Positions 8,078-16,404 of a DNA stretch of 64,000 bases are shown here, one piece after another. Numbering within the stretch: the first letter of the stretch is position 1; every line of letters begins with the position of its first letter. Source of the stretch: Azoarcus_F sp048158365 (GTDB taxonomy: Bacteria > Pseudomonadota > Gammaproteobacteria > Burkholderiales > Rhodocyclaceae); NCBI GenBank assembly GCA_048158365.1, contig JBLLNL010000002.1; one strand, written 5' to 3'. Under the pieces are notes generated by a model. That model ran no database searches. It worked only from the letters and a program-made list of their open reading frames with translations, and was not told the origin of the DNA. A program made the translations under genes and the position numbers.

Positions 8078-8983
8078 ATGGCAATTCAGTGGTTTCCCGG
8101 TCACATGACGTCGGCGCGCAAGAAGGCGTCCGAGACCATGGCGAGAACCGATCTCGTGATCGAAGTGCTGGATGCACGCATTCCGATGGCCAGCAGCAAT
8201 CCGATGATCCAGGAACTGCGGCTGTTCAGGCAGCGCCCCTGTCTGAAACTGCTGAACAAGTCGGATCTGGCCGACCCGGATGCGACGCGCGCGTGGCTGG
8301 AGCATTTCAACCGCCAGGACGGCGTCACCGCGGTCGCGCTGTCATGCAAGAAACCGGGTGACGTCGCACGGCTGCCCAGGCTGTGCCAGTCGCTCGCGCC
8401 GCACCGCAACGATCGCACCAAGCTACTGCGGATCATGATCATGGGCATCCCCAATGTGGGCAAGTCCACGCTTATGAACGCGCTGCTGAAGCGCCGCGTG
8501 GCGAAGGTGGGCGACGAGCCGGCGGTGACCAAGTCGCAGCAGACCTTCGATTTCGGCGATCACATGACCATCACGGACACGCCCGGCATGATGTGGCCCA
8601 AGATCGAGCATGACTCGGACGGCTTCATGCTCGCGGCCTGCCATGCGATCGGACGCAATGCGGTGATCGACGAGGAGGTCGCTGTGTTTCTGGCCGCGCT
8701 GCTGATCGAGCGCTATCCGGCACGTCTGTCGGCGCGTTACGGCGTCGAGACCGGCCATCTGGATGGCCCCGCGCTGGTCGAAGCGGTGGCGCGCCGGCGC
8801 GGCTGCCTGGTCAAGGGCGGCGGCCTGGATCTCGAGAAGGCGTCGCTGCTGTTGCTTGACGATTTCCGCAGCGGCGCGCTCGGCCAGATCAGCCTGGAGA
8901 CACCCGACAGCCGCGAGCGCATGCTGGACTCGGCGGCCCCTGCGGTGGCCGATGTCGCGACCCCCGATGCCGCCTCCGGCTGA
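8078..8983 (+). CDS. Ribosome biogenesis GTPase, YlqF/RbgA family
   Basis: This 301-residue circularly permuted GTPase acts in large ribosomal subunit maturation in characterised relatives (B. subtilis RbgA, 282 residues). The permuted order is visible: MAIQWFPGHMTSARKKA at the N-terminus, G4 as LLNKSDL, G5-like VALSCKK, then G1 as GIPNVGKST, a switch I Thr in PAVTKSQQ, and G3 as DTPGMMWP. A C-terminal helical RNA-binding (ANTAR-like) domain follows, with LVKGGGLDLEKASLLLLDDFRSGALG. The ATG at 8078 gives the canonical family start. Confidence 0.88.
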   Translation: MAIQWFPGHMTSARKKASETMARTDLVIEVLDARIPMASSNPMIQELRLFRQRPCLKLLNKSDLADPDATRAWLEHFNRQDGVTAVALSCKKPGDVARLPRLCQSLAPHRNDRTKLLRIMIMGIPNVGKSTLMNALLKRRVAKVGDEPAVTKSQQTFDFGDHMTITDTPGMMWPKIEHDSDGFMLAACHAIGRNAVIDEEVAVFLAALLIERYPARLSARYGVETGHLDGPALVEAVARRRGCLVKGGGLDLEKASLLLLDDFRSGALGQISLETPDSRERMLDSAAPAVADVATPDAASG

Positions 8984-9023
8984 ACGCGATTCCGATGCAA
9001 TGACCGTTCGTGCCGGGGCCGGT

Positions 9024-9233
9024 TCACTCCTCGATGCGGAATCCGATCTTCAGCTTGACCTGGTAGTGCGCGATCTTGCCGTCGGCGATATGACCGCGGA
9101 TCTCGGTTGCCTCGAACCAGTCCATGTTGCGGATGGTCCTTCCGGCGCTGTCGATCGCATTCTGGATCGCGTCGTCGGTGCCGATGGTCGACGAGCCGAC
9201 GATCTCGACGAGTTTATAGACGTGGTCGTTCAT
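9024..9233 (-). CDS. Dodecin, flavin-binding dodecamer
   Basis: This 69-residue protein matches dodecin, a hollow dodecameric flavin-storage protein that sequesters FMN/riboflavin or lumichrome. It starts MNDHVYKLVEIVGSSTIG (first strand and Ser/Thr loop), followed by helix DDAIQNAIDSAGRTI, then RNMDWFEATEIRGHIADGKI with the flavin-stacking Trp, and a final YQVKLKIGFRIE strand. Length is exactly typical. A GGAGG site lies about 8 bases upstream of ATG 9233. The gene is divergent from slyX with 62 bases between the starts. Confidence 0.93.
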   Translation of the reverse strand: MNDHVYKLVEIVGSSTIGTDDAIQNAIDSAGRTIRNMDWFEATEIRGHIADGKIAHYQVKLKIGFRIEE

Positions 9234-9295
9234 TGAAATTCCCTCCTATCCTTGTCGCGTGACGATGACTATACAGATTTGCAGGAGTCGATGAA

Positions 9296-9496
9296 GTGGA
9301 AGAACGCCTGGAATGCATCGAGACCAAGATCGCCTTCACCGAGGATCTGGTCGAGGATCTCAACCTGACCGTGTTTCGCCAGCAGGAGCAGATCGACCGG
9401 CTGCGCGAGCAGGTCGCGCGGCTGACCGATCTGATCGGCGATCTGGACGCGTCGCGGCAGCGCGATCCGCGCGACGAGATTCCGCCGCACTATTGA
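9296..9496 (+). CDS. slyX: SlyX family protein
   Basis: This 66-residue coiled-coil protein matches SlyX (about 70 residues): ERLECIETKIAFTEDLVEDLNLTVFRQQEQIDRLREQVARLTDLI is one continuous amphipathic helix and PRDEIPPHY is the characteristic SlyX C-terminus. Its biochemical role is unknown. The start is GTG 9296 with CAGGAG 8 bases upstream; an ATG at 9291 is out of frame. Confidence 0.88.
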   Translation: MEERLECIETKIAFTEDLVEDLNLTVFRQQEQIDRLREQVARLTDLIGDLDASRQRDPRDEIPPHY

Positions 9497-9507
9497 CGGG
9501 CTGCGGC

Positions 9508-9540
9508 GACCGGGCGGGTCGCCGGCGCTTGCGCCCGGTC
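9508..9540. terminator. Stem-loop between convergent slyX and motB-like gene
   Basis: GACCGGGCG (9508-9516) is a perfect inverted repeat of CGCCCGGTC (9532-9540) with a 15-base loop, and it reaches into the stop codon of the motB-like gene. There is no T-tract on either strand, so intrinsic termination is uncertain; it could act as an mRNA 3' stabiliser instead. Confidence 0.35.
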
Positions 9541-10666
9541 AGCGACTGGTGAGCTTCAGCTCGATGCGACGATTGCGCGCAAGGGCCTCGGGCGTGTCGG
9601 CGGGGTCGAGCGGGTGGTATTCGCCGTACCCGGTCGCGGCCAGACGCCTCGCCGGGATGCCCTGATCACGCAGGAACTTCACGATGGCCAGCGCCCGCGC
9701 AGTGCTGAGCTCCCAGTTGGACGGGAAGCGTGCGGTCGAGATCGGCCTGCGGTCGGTGTGCCCGTCGACCTGCAGCACCCACGGCAGGTCCTCGGGGATG
9801 TCGCGCGCGACCAGCTTCAGGGTCTCGGCGAGCCTCATCAACTGGCGCAGGCCATCCTCGCTGACCTCGTCCGATGCGCTCGGAAACAGCACTTCGCTCG
9901 CGAACACGAAGCGGTCGCCGACGATCGCGATGTCGTCGCGATCGCCGAGTACCGCCCGAAGCCGCCCGAAGAAGTCGGAACGGTAGCGGTCGAGCTCCTG
10001 CACCCGCGCGGCCAGTGCGACATTGAGCTCGCGGCCCAGATCCTCGATGCGGATGTCGCGTTCCGCGATGCCCTGTTCCGCGAGTGCCAGCGCGTTCATC
10101 AGTTCCTCGAGCTGCGTGCGCACCGCCGCGATCTGGCGGTTCAGCAGCTCGATCTGCGCGATGGCCTGCTCCGAGATCTCGGCCTGGTCCCGCAGAGTGC
10201 GTTCGGAGGTGTCGAGCGAACTGGCGAGCTGGGCCACTTCGCTCTCGAGTTCGGCCTTCAGCCGCTCCAGCGCAGCGATGTTGGCGTTCAGCCGCACGGC
10301 CTCCTCGAGCTGGCCGGCCAGCGCCTGTTCGGTTTCGGACAATGCGCTGCGGGTCTGGTCCAGCGCGCCGGCCAGTGTGTCGCGTTCGCCACGGGTTCGA
10401 TCCAGGCTCGCGCTGAGTTCGCCGATCCGGGTGTCGGCCGATGCGCGCGCGGCCGTCTCCAGGCTCAGCGTCTGCGCCAGCGCGGCCAGTTCGGCGTTCA
10501 GGCGTGCCAGCGCGCGATCCCGGCCGCTGACCGCATCGGACAACACGAACTGCCCGATCACGAAGATCAGGATCACGAACACCATCACCATCAGCAGGGC
10601 CGCGAGCGCATCGACGAAGCCAGGCCAGAAATCGAGGTAACGGCGACGGCGGGACAGGACTGCCAT
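9539..10666 (-). CDS. MotB/OmpA-like peptidoglycan-anchored stator subunit (orphan)
   Basis: This 375-residue inner-membrane protein is built like MotB. A short basic cytoplasmic N-terminus is followed by one membrane helix (residues about 16-42, FVDALAALLMVMVFVILIF) with an Asp at 19 in the position of the MotB proton-binding Asp. A long coiled coil (about 45-215) comes next, and then an OmpA-type peptidoglycan-binding domain (about 235-375) with VDGHTDRRPISTARFPSNWELSTARA and the closing RNRRIELKL. The coiled coil is far longer than in flagellar MotB. It lies 4 bases downstream of the MotA-like gene. No flagellar or chemotaxis genes are nearby, so it probably drives an envelope process other than the flagellum. 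Confidence 0.78.
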   Translation of the reverse strand: MAVLSRRRRYLDFWPGFVDALAALLMVMVFVILIFVIGQFVLSDAVSGRDRALARLNAELAALAQTLSLETAARASADTRIGELSASLDRTRGERDTLAGALDQTRSALSETEQALAGQLEEAVRLNANIAALERLKAELESEVAQLASSLDTSERTLRDQAEISEQAIAQIELLNRQIAAVRTQLEELMNALALAEQGIAERDIRIEDLGRELNVALAARVQELDRYRSDFFGRLRAVLGDRDDIAIVGDRFVFASEVLFPSASDEVSEDGLRQLMRLAETLKLVARDIPEDLPWVLQVDGHTDRRPISTARFPSNWELSTARALAIVKFLRDQGIPARRLAATGYGEYHPLDPADTPEALARNRRIELKLTSR

Positions 10667-10670
10667 GGTT

Positions 10671-11741
10671 TTATTCCGCTCGTTGACCGCTGAGTGCGGC
10701 TGCGATGGTTCTGGACATCAGGCGCAGTTCGGAGCGCAGGTCCTCGGAGAACTGCGCATTCTCGTTCGGGCGTTGTGCGAGCTGGCGCAGCAGCGCACGC
10801 AGGTCGTCCTGGGACTCGGACACCGAGGACAGCCCACGCGATTCGCGACTGATCATCTCCGACAGCCGGTTGAGCTGATGGCTCAGTTCGCTCAGCTGGT
10901 CGACGGTGGCGCGTCGTTCGCGCTCCGAGTCGCCGATCGAGCGCTGCATGCGTTCGAGGCTCTCGGCGGTCTGCTCGAGCAGGGCCTGGACATAGGCCGG
11001 CACGCCTCCGTCACCGTCGCCGCTCATCGCACCGGACGGAATACGCGTGACGTTGGACAGCCATTCCTCCAGCTCGTTGTAGAAGCGGTTCTGCGCATGC
11101 CCCGACTGCAGGTCGAGAAAACCGACCACCAGCGAACCCGCCAGGCCGAACAGCGACGTCGAGAATGCAGTCGACATGCCGCTCAAGGGTTCGTCCAGCT
11201 TGATCTTCAGCGCTTCGAACATCGCGACCGCATCGGCGCCGCCGCTCATGCCGCCGATGATCTCGCCGACCGAGCGGATCGTCACCAGCAGCCCCCAGAA
11301 CGTGCCGAGCAGGCCGAGAAAGATCAGCAGCCCGATCAGATAGCGGCTCAGATCGCGCTGTTCCTCGAGACGGATCTGGACGCTGTCGAGAATGGTGCGC
11401 ATCGATGCCGGCGACAGGTTGAGCTTGCCGCGTTCGCGGCTCGAAAGCATCTTGGCCATCGGCGCGAGCAGCACCGGGCGGCTCAGCGTCGGCCGTTCGG
11501 GGTCGGACTGGTGGAAGCTCTCGATCCACAACACTTCGCGCTGAAGGCGCCAGACCTGCCGCAGATTGACCGCGATGCCAATCGCCAGCACGAACAGGAT
11601 CACGCTGTTGAACTCGAGGTTGGCCATGAACACGTGTTTGAGCTGGGGCACGAGCACGGCTGCGAGCGCGGCGACCAGTGCCAGAAAGACGCCCATCCAC
11701 GTGGTGACATGGATGGGTTTCGTGAACTCCTTGCGGTTCAT
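10671..11741 (-). CDS. MotA/TolQ/ExbB-family proton channel subunit (orphan)
   Basis: This 356-residue inner-membrane protein has two N-terminal hydrophobic segments (HVTTWMGVFLALVAALAAVL; VILFVLAIGIAVNL) and the conserved MotA/TolQ/ExbB pore region with LSRYLIGLLIFLGLLGTFWGLLVTI and LSGMSTAFSTSLFGLAGSLVVGFLDL. A cytoplasmic coiled-coil tail of about 100 residues follows (ALLEQTAESLERMQRSIGDSERERRATVDQL). It is encoded directly before the MotB-like partner (4-base gap), so the two should form a proton-driven stator complex. The ATG at 11741 was chosen as the first start before homology; the frame is open further upstream. The physiological cargo is unknown. Confidence 0.78.
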   Translation of the reverse strand: MNRKEFTKPIHVTTWMGVFLALVAALAAVLVPQLKHVFMANLEFNSVILFVLAIGIAVNLRQVWRLQREVLWIESFHQSDPERPTLSRPVLLAPMAKMLSSRERGKLNLSPASMRTILDSVQIRLEEQRDLSRYLIGLLIFLGLLGTFWGLLVTIRSVGEIIGGMSGGADAVAMFEALKIKLDEPLSGMSTAFSTSLFGLAGSLVVGFLDLQSGHAQNRFYNELEEWLSNVTRIPSGAMSGDGDGGVPAYVQALLEQTAESLERMQRSIGDSERERRATVDQLSELSHQLNRLSEMISRESRGLSSVSESQDDLRALLRQLAQRPNENAQFSEDLRSELRLMSRTIAAALSGQRAE

Positions 11742-11911
11742 GGGTTCGAGTCCTATTCGAGAATCCGGTATCAGCTGTGGGCGGTTTTCGGCATGCGCGC
11801 GCGTGAGTGCCCGGGCATGCGGCGTCCGGTTTGGACCGTCGGTCGCGTTGGTCCGACAAAACCCTTGGAAGTCTAACGGAAACGGTGGCGTTTTGCCGAT
11901 CCGCGCACCGT

Positions 11912-12274
11912 TCAGGGGCGTTTGCGACCGTGTTGTCGTCGATCGATCCATGCGACGACCAGGGCTGCGGCGACCGCGCCCATCGCGTCGGCCAGCCAGT
12001 CCCACGGATCACCCCGGCGATGATCAGTCATCGACTGCGCATACTCCATGAACGCACCATGCGCCAGCAACAGCGCCATGATGGCGAGCCGATGATTCGG
12101 CCATGCGGTGAAGCCGAGCAGACCCAGGGCCAGGAACGCGAGGAAGTGCCCGATCTTGTCCTGATGGTCCAGCAGGTCCGGCACCTCCGACGGGGTGGCC
12201 AGCCCGGCAGCGAAGGCCGTGACGAGTGCGATCAAGAAAACGACACGGAGCGTGGTCCGGAACGCGACAGGCAT
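11912..12274 (-). CDS. VanZ-like family membrane protein
   Basis: This 120-residue protein has about four hydrophobic segments and the VanZ-like signature: LLDHQDKIGHFLAFLALGLLGF (conserved KxxHFxxF) and later EYAQSMTDHRRGDPWDWLADAMGAVAAALVVAW (conserved E-Q and D-x-x-D-xxAN-like region). Small stand-alone VanZ-like proteins are common in gammaproteobacteria, and their role is unknown outside teicoplanin resistance. It sits 5 bases downstream of the next gene and is probably its operon partner. Confidence 0.78.
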   Translation of the reverse strand: MPVAFRTTLRVVFLIALVTAFAAGLATPSEVPDLLDHQDKIGHFLAFLALGLLGFTAWPNHRLAIMALLLAHGAFMEYAQSMTDHRRGDPWDWLADAMGAVAAALVVAWIDRRQHGRKRP

Positions 12275-12279
12275 GGTTC

Positions 12280-12960
12280 TCAGTCCTGCTCCTCGCCGCG
12301 TTCGCGCAGCGGCGCGACGAGCAGATCGAAGTGTCGCGGCGCGACGTATTGCAGGACCTCCTTGCCGCGCGCGCTCAGCGCGATGTCCAGTCCGAGCTCG
12401 GGATACAGGAAGTGCTCGACCTCTTCCGAGCGTCTTATGCGTTGGCCCGGTTCGCCGAACCGGGCACGAATCACGTCCTCGTCCAGGTCGGCCGACGGGA
12501 TGAAGGTGATGGCACGGATCGCGGCAAGCCGGGCGCTGGCGAGATCGTCCGGATGAAGCGTGACCTTGCGCGTCACGCTTTCCATATAGCTCTCTTTCAG
12601 CGCCCGCGCCCGCATCGCCGCGATGGTCGCACTGTCCAGGTCTGCGGTCAGAATCAGCTTGCCGGTGATGAAACCGGTGCTGGCGTTTTCATAAAAGGCT
12701 TCGAGCAAGGCGGGGCGATCCGGCGGCGCGACGATCGCGATTTCCACATCCGGGCCGAACAATGCACGTGCCTCGTCCAGGCGGCTCAGGCCGGGCGACA
12801 GCCCGAATACACGCGAGCTGCCATCGGCCAGGACCTCGATCTGCCATGGCAGCATCGCACTGGATTCGGGCGCCGCGTGCTCATCCGACATCTGCCACAC
12901 GATGGGGGTGACCACGAGCAGCAGCAGGATCGTCAGCGCAGCGGCTATGAGTTTCGACAT
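12280..12960 (-). CDS. Membrane-anchored hypothetical protein
   Basis: This 226-residue protein has an N-terminal hydrophobic segment (KLIAAALTILLLLVVTPIVW) acting as signal anchor, and a soluble, presumably periplasmic, remainder of unknown fold. It includes LPWQIEVLADGSSRVFGLSPG and PGQRIRRSEEVEHFLYPELGLDIALSARGKEVLQYVAPRHFD, which suggests two repeated alpha/beta segments. I do not recognise a characterised relative. ATG 12960 is the natural start before the hydrophobic stretch. It is first in a two-gene unit with the VanZ-like gene. The 239 bases upstream, to the divergent sugar dehydrogenase, show no clear element. Confidence 0.6.
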   Translation of the reverse strand: MSKLIAAALTILLLLVVTPIVWQMSDEHAAPESSAMLPWQIEVLADGSSRVFGLSPGLSRLDEARALFGPDVEIAIVAPPDRPALLEAFYENASTGFITGKLILTADLDSATIAAMRARALKESYMESVTRKVTLHPDDLASARLAAIRAITFIPSADLDEDVIRARFGEPGQRIRRSEEVEHFLYPELGLDIALSARGKEVLQYVAPRHFDLLVAPLRERGEEQD

Positions 12961-13199
12961 TGCAGAAATGGTCCATGCGCGTGAAGGGGGCCTCATTCTG
13001 CCCCAGCGGCGAGCGGCGTGCGAATCGGATTCAAGCCGCGTGGTTCGGTCGCTGCCAGCCGGTCCATCTGAACTCGTGACAGCACCGACGGTCGTTATCG
13101 ATGTAGATGCCATGTGCGCCAACCACTCGCAGCAGCCATAGGGTTCGATCCGGGACCGCGACGCATCCGGTCTGCACTGAGAACACAGAAGGGGGATTC

Positions 13200-14339
13200 A
13201 TGACGAAGTTCAAAGGTTTGGTAATGACCGCCGTCGCGGGAGTCGCGTTCGCGATCGGCGCCGTTACGGCGTTGGCGCAAACCCGTGTCGCATCCGAGGC
13301 GGGCCCGGTCAGTGTCGTCACGGTGACCGACGGGCTGCAGTCGCCTTGGGCGCTCGCATTCCTGCCGGAAGGCGGGATGCTGGTCACCGAACGTCCCGGG
13401 CGCATGCGCATCGTGTCCGCGACCGGTGAATTGTCGCCACCGCTCGAGGGTGTGCCCGACGTTCATGCGCACGGACAGGGCGGACTGCTCGATGTCGTGG
13501 TTGGACCGGACTTCGCGCAGGACCGGCGGATCTACTTCACGTATGCGCAGACGACCGCGCGCGGCGCGCGAACCGCAGTGGCACGAGCCAAACTCGACAT
13601 GGCCGCAAACCGGCTGGAGCGGGTCGAGGTCATCTTTGCGCAGAACGAGGACCCGTCCGGACGCCATCACTTTGGATCGCGGATCGCTTTCGCCGACGAT
13701 GGCACGCTCTACGTCGGTCTGGGTGATCGCTCCAGTCATCGCGACCGGGCGCAGGCGCTGGACAGCCATCTCGGCAAGATCATACGAATCCATGCGGACG
13801 GCTCGGTTCCGACCGACAACCCGTTCGTCGGCCAGGCGGGCGTGCTGCCGGAGATCTGGTCATACGGTCATCGCAACATCCAGGGCGCGGCCATCCATCC
13901 GGAGAGCCGCGTCGTATGGTCGAACGAGCACGGTCCGCAGGGTGGCGACGAGGTCAATGTCGGGGTCGCCGGTGCGAACTATGGCTGGCCGGTCATCACG
14001 CACGGGCGAGAGTACGGGACCGGCGCACGCATCGGAGAAGCGACGGAACGCGATGACGTCGAGCCGGCCACGCATTACTGGGTTCCGTCGATCGCGCCAG
14101 CCGGCATGGCCTTTTACACCGGCGACGCATTCCCTCAGTGGCAGGGCAATCTGTTCGTCGGCGCCCTGCGCGGCCAGCTGCTGACGCGCCTGGTGCTGGA
14201 CGGCGACCGGGTCGTCCATGAGGAGCGCCTGCTGACCGAACTGCGGAGCCGGATTCGCGATGTTCGCCAGGGGCCGGACGGCAGGCTCTATCTGCTGGAC
14301 GAGTCCAACGGGCGGATTTTGAGGCTGGATCCGGCCTGA
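13200..14339 (+). CDS. Secreted PQQ-dependent aldose sugar dehydrogenase (YliI/Asd-like)
   Basis: This 379-residue exported protein is a six-bladed beta-propeller of the soluble glucose/sorbosone dehydrogenase family, oxidising aldoses in the periplasm with PQQ as cofactor. It has a Sec signal peptide at 1-27 (cleavage near TALAQ), then VTDGLQSPWALAFLPEGGMLVTERPGR (blade 1), HFGSRIAFADDGTLYVGLGDR, SYGHRNIQGAAIHP (active-site His region) and NEHGPQGGDEVN, all hallmarks of the family. The length fits E. coli YliI (371). ATG 13200 follows an AGAAGGGGG site. PQQ biosynthesis genes are not in the window, so use of exogenous PQQ cannot be excluded. Confidence 0.85.
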   Translation: MTKFKGLVMTAVAGVAFAIGAVTALAQTRVASEAGPVSVVTVTDGLQSPWALAFLPEGGMLVTERPGRMRIVSATGELSPPLEGVPDVHAHGQGGLLDVVVGPDFAQDRRIYFTYAQTTARGARTAVARAKLDMAANRLERVEVIFAQNEDPSGRHHFGSRIAFADDGTLYVGLGDRSSHRDRAQALDSHLGKIIRIHADGSVPTDNPFVGQAGVLPEIWSYGHRNIQGAAIHPESRVVWSNEHGPQGGDEVNVGVAGANYGWPVITHGREYGTGARIGEATERDDVEPATHYWVPSIAPAGMAFYTGDAFPQWQGNLFVGALRGQLLTRLVLDGDRVVHEERLLTELRSRIRDVRQGPDGRLYLLDESNGRILRLDPA

Positions 14340-14355
14340 CCCGCCCGGTCGGCGC

Positions 14356-14385
14356 GGCGTCGCGGTCACGTGAGGCCGCGACGCC
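14356..14385. terminator. Stem-loop between convergent genes
   Basis: GGCGTCGCGG (14356-14365) pairs perfectly with CCGCGACGCC (14376-14385) across a 10-base loop, placed between the convergent sugar dehydrogenase and thioesterase stops. It lacks a U-tract in either direction, so it may protect 3' ends rather than act as a true intrinsic terminator. Confidence 0.4.
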
Positions 14386-14387
14386 GG

Positions 14388-14822
14388 TCAGCGTGGAGCC
14401 GGGGCGACCCGGTCCTTGAAGGCCTGCGGCACCGTGGCGATCCGTCTGGCATCGTAGTCGAAGAACACGATTCCGGTCTTGCCGACCGCGACGTCCCGGC
14501 CGCTCCCTTTTTCCGTGATGCGATAGACCAGGTCGCATCCGTACTTGTTGAAGTCGTGCACCCCCATATCGATGACCAGCGTGTCGCCATGGAACGCCTC
14601 GGACAGGTATCGGATCGCTGCATCGCTGACCACGATGCCGACGTCCTCGACCCGGGTCTGCGTGTATCCGAGCGACTGGAAGAAGCGCTGGCGCGCTTCG
14701 GACACCAGCGTCAGCAACTGGGCGTTATCGACATGTCCGGCCTCGTTGATATGGCTCACGTAGACCGCGAGCTCGGTGTTGAACAGGAATCGTTCGGGCA
14801 GTGTGATCTGGATGCGGGGCAT
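14388..14822 (-). CDS. Hotdog-fold acyl-CoA thioesterase
   Basis: This 144-residue 4HBT-type (YbgC/FadM-like) thioesterase would hydrolyse acyl-CoA or acyl-ACP thioesters. It reads TELAVYVSHINEAGHVDNAQLLTLVSEARQRFFQSLGY, where the HVDN replaces the usual DTDxxGHVNN pattern, then LSEAFHGDTLVIDMGVHDFNKYGCDLVYRI and GKTGIVFFDY. The first catalytic Asp of the classic family is replaced in the MNEAGHV context, so the substrate is hard to infer. It is followed on the same strand by nothing close; the upstream DUF2789 gene is 27 bases away and may share a transcript. Confidence 0.75.
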   Translation of the reverse strand: MPRIQITLPERFLFNTELAVYVSHINEAGHVDNAQLLTLVSEARQRFFQSLGYTQTRVEDVGIVVSDAAIRYLSEAFHGDTLVIDMGVHDFNKYGCDLVYRITEKGSGRDVAVGKTGIVFFDYDARRIATVPQAFKDRVAPAPR

Positions 14823-14849
14823 GGGATGGGCGAGCCTCGGTCGGATGGT

Positions 14850-15083
14850 TCAGCCGTGCAGACTGGCGTTCAACTGGTCTACGACCTCGGCCCAGTCGGC
14901 ATCCTCGAGGATCTCATCGCGCAGGAACGCGGCCTGCGAAGGCGTCCAGAACGGCGCATCGGCGAGCTTCATGTTCTCGGGCAGCGGCGAATGGCTCGCG
15001 ATGAATTCATCGATCGAAGCCTGATCGGAGGGCAGACCGAGCTGGGCGAACAGATTGCGCATCGAGTGAAGCGGCGTTTCCAT
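14850..15083 (-). CDS. DUF2789 family protein
   Basis: This 77-residue protein matches DUF2789, which is common in Pseudomonas and relatives. It reads PLHSMRNLFAQLGLPSDQASIDEFIASHSPLPENMKLADAPFWTPSQAAFLRDEILEDADWAEVVDQLN, the near-complete family pattern. It is soluble, helical and of unknown function. A strong AAGGAG site precedes ATG 15083. The 265 bases upstream, to the divergent lipoprotein gene, presumably hold both promoters, but nothing consensus-like stands out. Confidence 0.82.
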   Translation of the reverse strand: METPLHSMRNLFAQLGLPSDQASIDEFIASHSPLPENMKLADAPFWTPSQAAFLRDEILEDADWAEVVDQLNASLHG

Positions 15084-15348
15084 GGTCGGGTCTCCTTGTC
15101 GTGAATGACATCGCCCGACAGAGCCCTGCGCTCGAAGTCGGCTGGGCAGGGTCGTGGGGCGATTGCAGGCCTATGATGACGGTCGGGATCGTGCGCCGCA
15201 AGTGCCCGACGTTCCCGAGTTCGGGCATGATCTGCGCCGGTGATATGCTGTATGAAGAGACGGGTGCGCGACACGGGCGCGCCGGCGACTGGACGGGCAA
15301 GCCCCGGCGACCCGGGACGTTCCGGTCCGGACGACGATGGAGAACAGA

Positions 15349-15825
15349 ATGATCGAAGCGAAACGAAAGAGCCTGATTGCGATCGGCGTGCTGGCGCTGG
15401 CCGGCTGTGCCGGAATCCGGTCGGACGAGTTCCAGGAGCCCAGTGTCTCGCTGGAGTCGTTCCGGATCATGCCGTCCGAGGGCATTGCGCCGCGCTTTCT
15501 GATCGGACTGCGCGTGGTCAATCCGAACCGCAGCGCGCTGGATCTGCGCGGGCTCAGTTACGACGTCGAACTCGAGGGCCGCAAGTTGCTGACCGGGGTC
15601 GCCGGCAATCTGGCCAGCATTCCTGCATTCGGCGAGTCGACGATCGAACTGCAGGCGGGGGTGGATCTGCTGAGCGGCCTGCGCCTGTTCAACGACCTGA
15701 TCAGCGCGCCCGGTCGCGAGCGGGTGAACTACACCTTTCGCGCGAGGCTGGACGTGGGCAGGCTGAGTCGTCTGGTCACGATCGAGGAATCCGGCGAACT
15801 GACCCTGGTGCCCGGGCAACGCTGA
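15349..15825 (+). CDS. LEA type 2 / WHy-domain lipoprotein
   Basis: This 158-residue predicted outer-membrane or periplasmic lipoprotein has a clear lipobox, LALAGC, with Cys at residue 20 of the chosen start. The mature part is a WHy/LEA14 immunoglobulin-like domain: EPSVSLESFRIMPSEGIAPRFLIGLRVVNPNRSALDLRGLSYDVELEGRKLLTGVAG (conserved NPN), then FTFRA-type strands. WHy proteins are associated with desiccation and other stress. ATG 15349 was chosen because GGAG lies 7 bases upstream; another in-frame ATG at 15337 overlaps that site. Convergent with the VOC gene. Confidence 0.8.
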   Translation: MIEAKRKSLIAIGVLALAGCAGIRSDEFQEPSVSLESFRIMPSEGIAPRFLIGLRVVNPNRSALDLRGLSYDVELEGRKLLTGVAGNLASIPAFGESTIELQAGVDLLSGLRLFNDLISAPGRERVNYTFRARLDVGRLSRLVTIEESGELTLVPGQR

Positions 15826-15865
15826 TCCGGGATGTGCATGCCGGTCGTTCGGGAAGGTGCCTGAG

Positions 15866-16282
15866 TCAGTGCGCGAACAATTGCCCCATGTCCCGGAAGG
15901 TCTTGAATTCAAGCGCATTGCCGCTGTAGTCATGGAAGAACATGGTCATCTGTTCGCCCGCCTGTCCCTCGAAACGCAGGTAGGGTTCGATGACGAACGT
16001 GATGCCGGCGCTACGCACGCGCTCGGCGAGCGCGTTGAAATCGTCCCAGGCCAGCACCACGCCGAAATGCGGCACCGGAACGTCATGACCGTCGACCGGG
16101 TTGTGATGCGCGCGCTCGCGCGCCGGTGCGAGGTGAGCGACGATCTGATGACCGAAGAGGTCGAAGTCTATCCACTCGTCGCTGCTTCGTCCCTCCGGGC
16201 AACCGAGGATTTCACCATAGAAACGCCTTGCGTTGGCGAGATCGTCGACCGGAAAGGCGAGATGGAACGGGGTCAGTGACAT
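15866..16282 (-). CDS. VOC (glyoxalase/dioxygenase) family protein
   Basis: This 138-residue protein has two beta-alpha-beta-beta-beta modules. FHLAFPVDDLANARRFYGEILGC is the VOC opening with a metal-ligand His, HFGVVLAWDDFNALAERV begins the second module, and FFHDYSGNALEFKTF supplies the usual C-terminal Glu ligand. It resembles the dioxygenase-like group often annotated as glyoxalase; the substrate is unknown. ATG 16282 gives MSLTPFHLAFPVDD, the normal start. Divergent from the EamA transporter gene. Confidence 0.83.
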   Translation of the reverse strand: MSLTPFHLAFPVDDLANARRFYGEILGCPEGRSSDEWIDFDLFGHQIVAHLAPARERAHHNPVDGHDVPVPHFGVVLAWDDFNALAERVRSAGITFVIEPYLRFEGQAGEQMTMFFHDYSGNALEFKTFRDMGQLFAH

Positions 16283-16404
16283 GGGATGCTCCCTGAAGCG
16301 AGGACGACCGACGCGGTGGTCCGGTTGGCGTGCACACGGGGCTCGCGTAAGCTGCAGCCCTGCGTACGCATTTTGTCCGACAAATCTATCATTCCTGCAA
16401 GCTG

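Noticed and set aside
9539..11741. Zorya anti-phage ZorA/ZorB reading of the MotAB-like pair
   Set aside because: No ZorC, ZorD or ZorE partners are present and the neighbours are ordinary genes; the domain set alone does not support a defence system.
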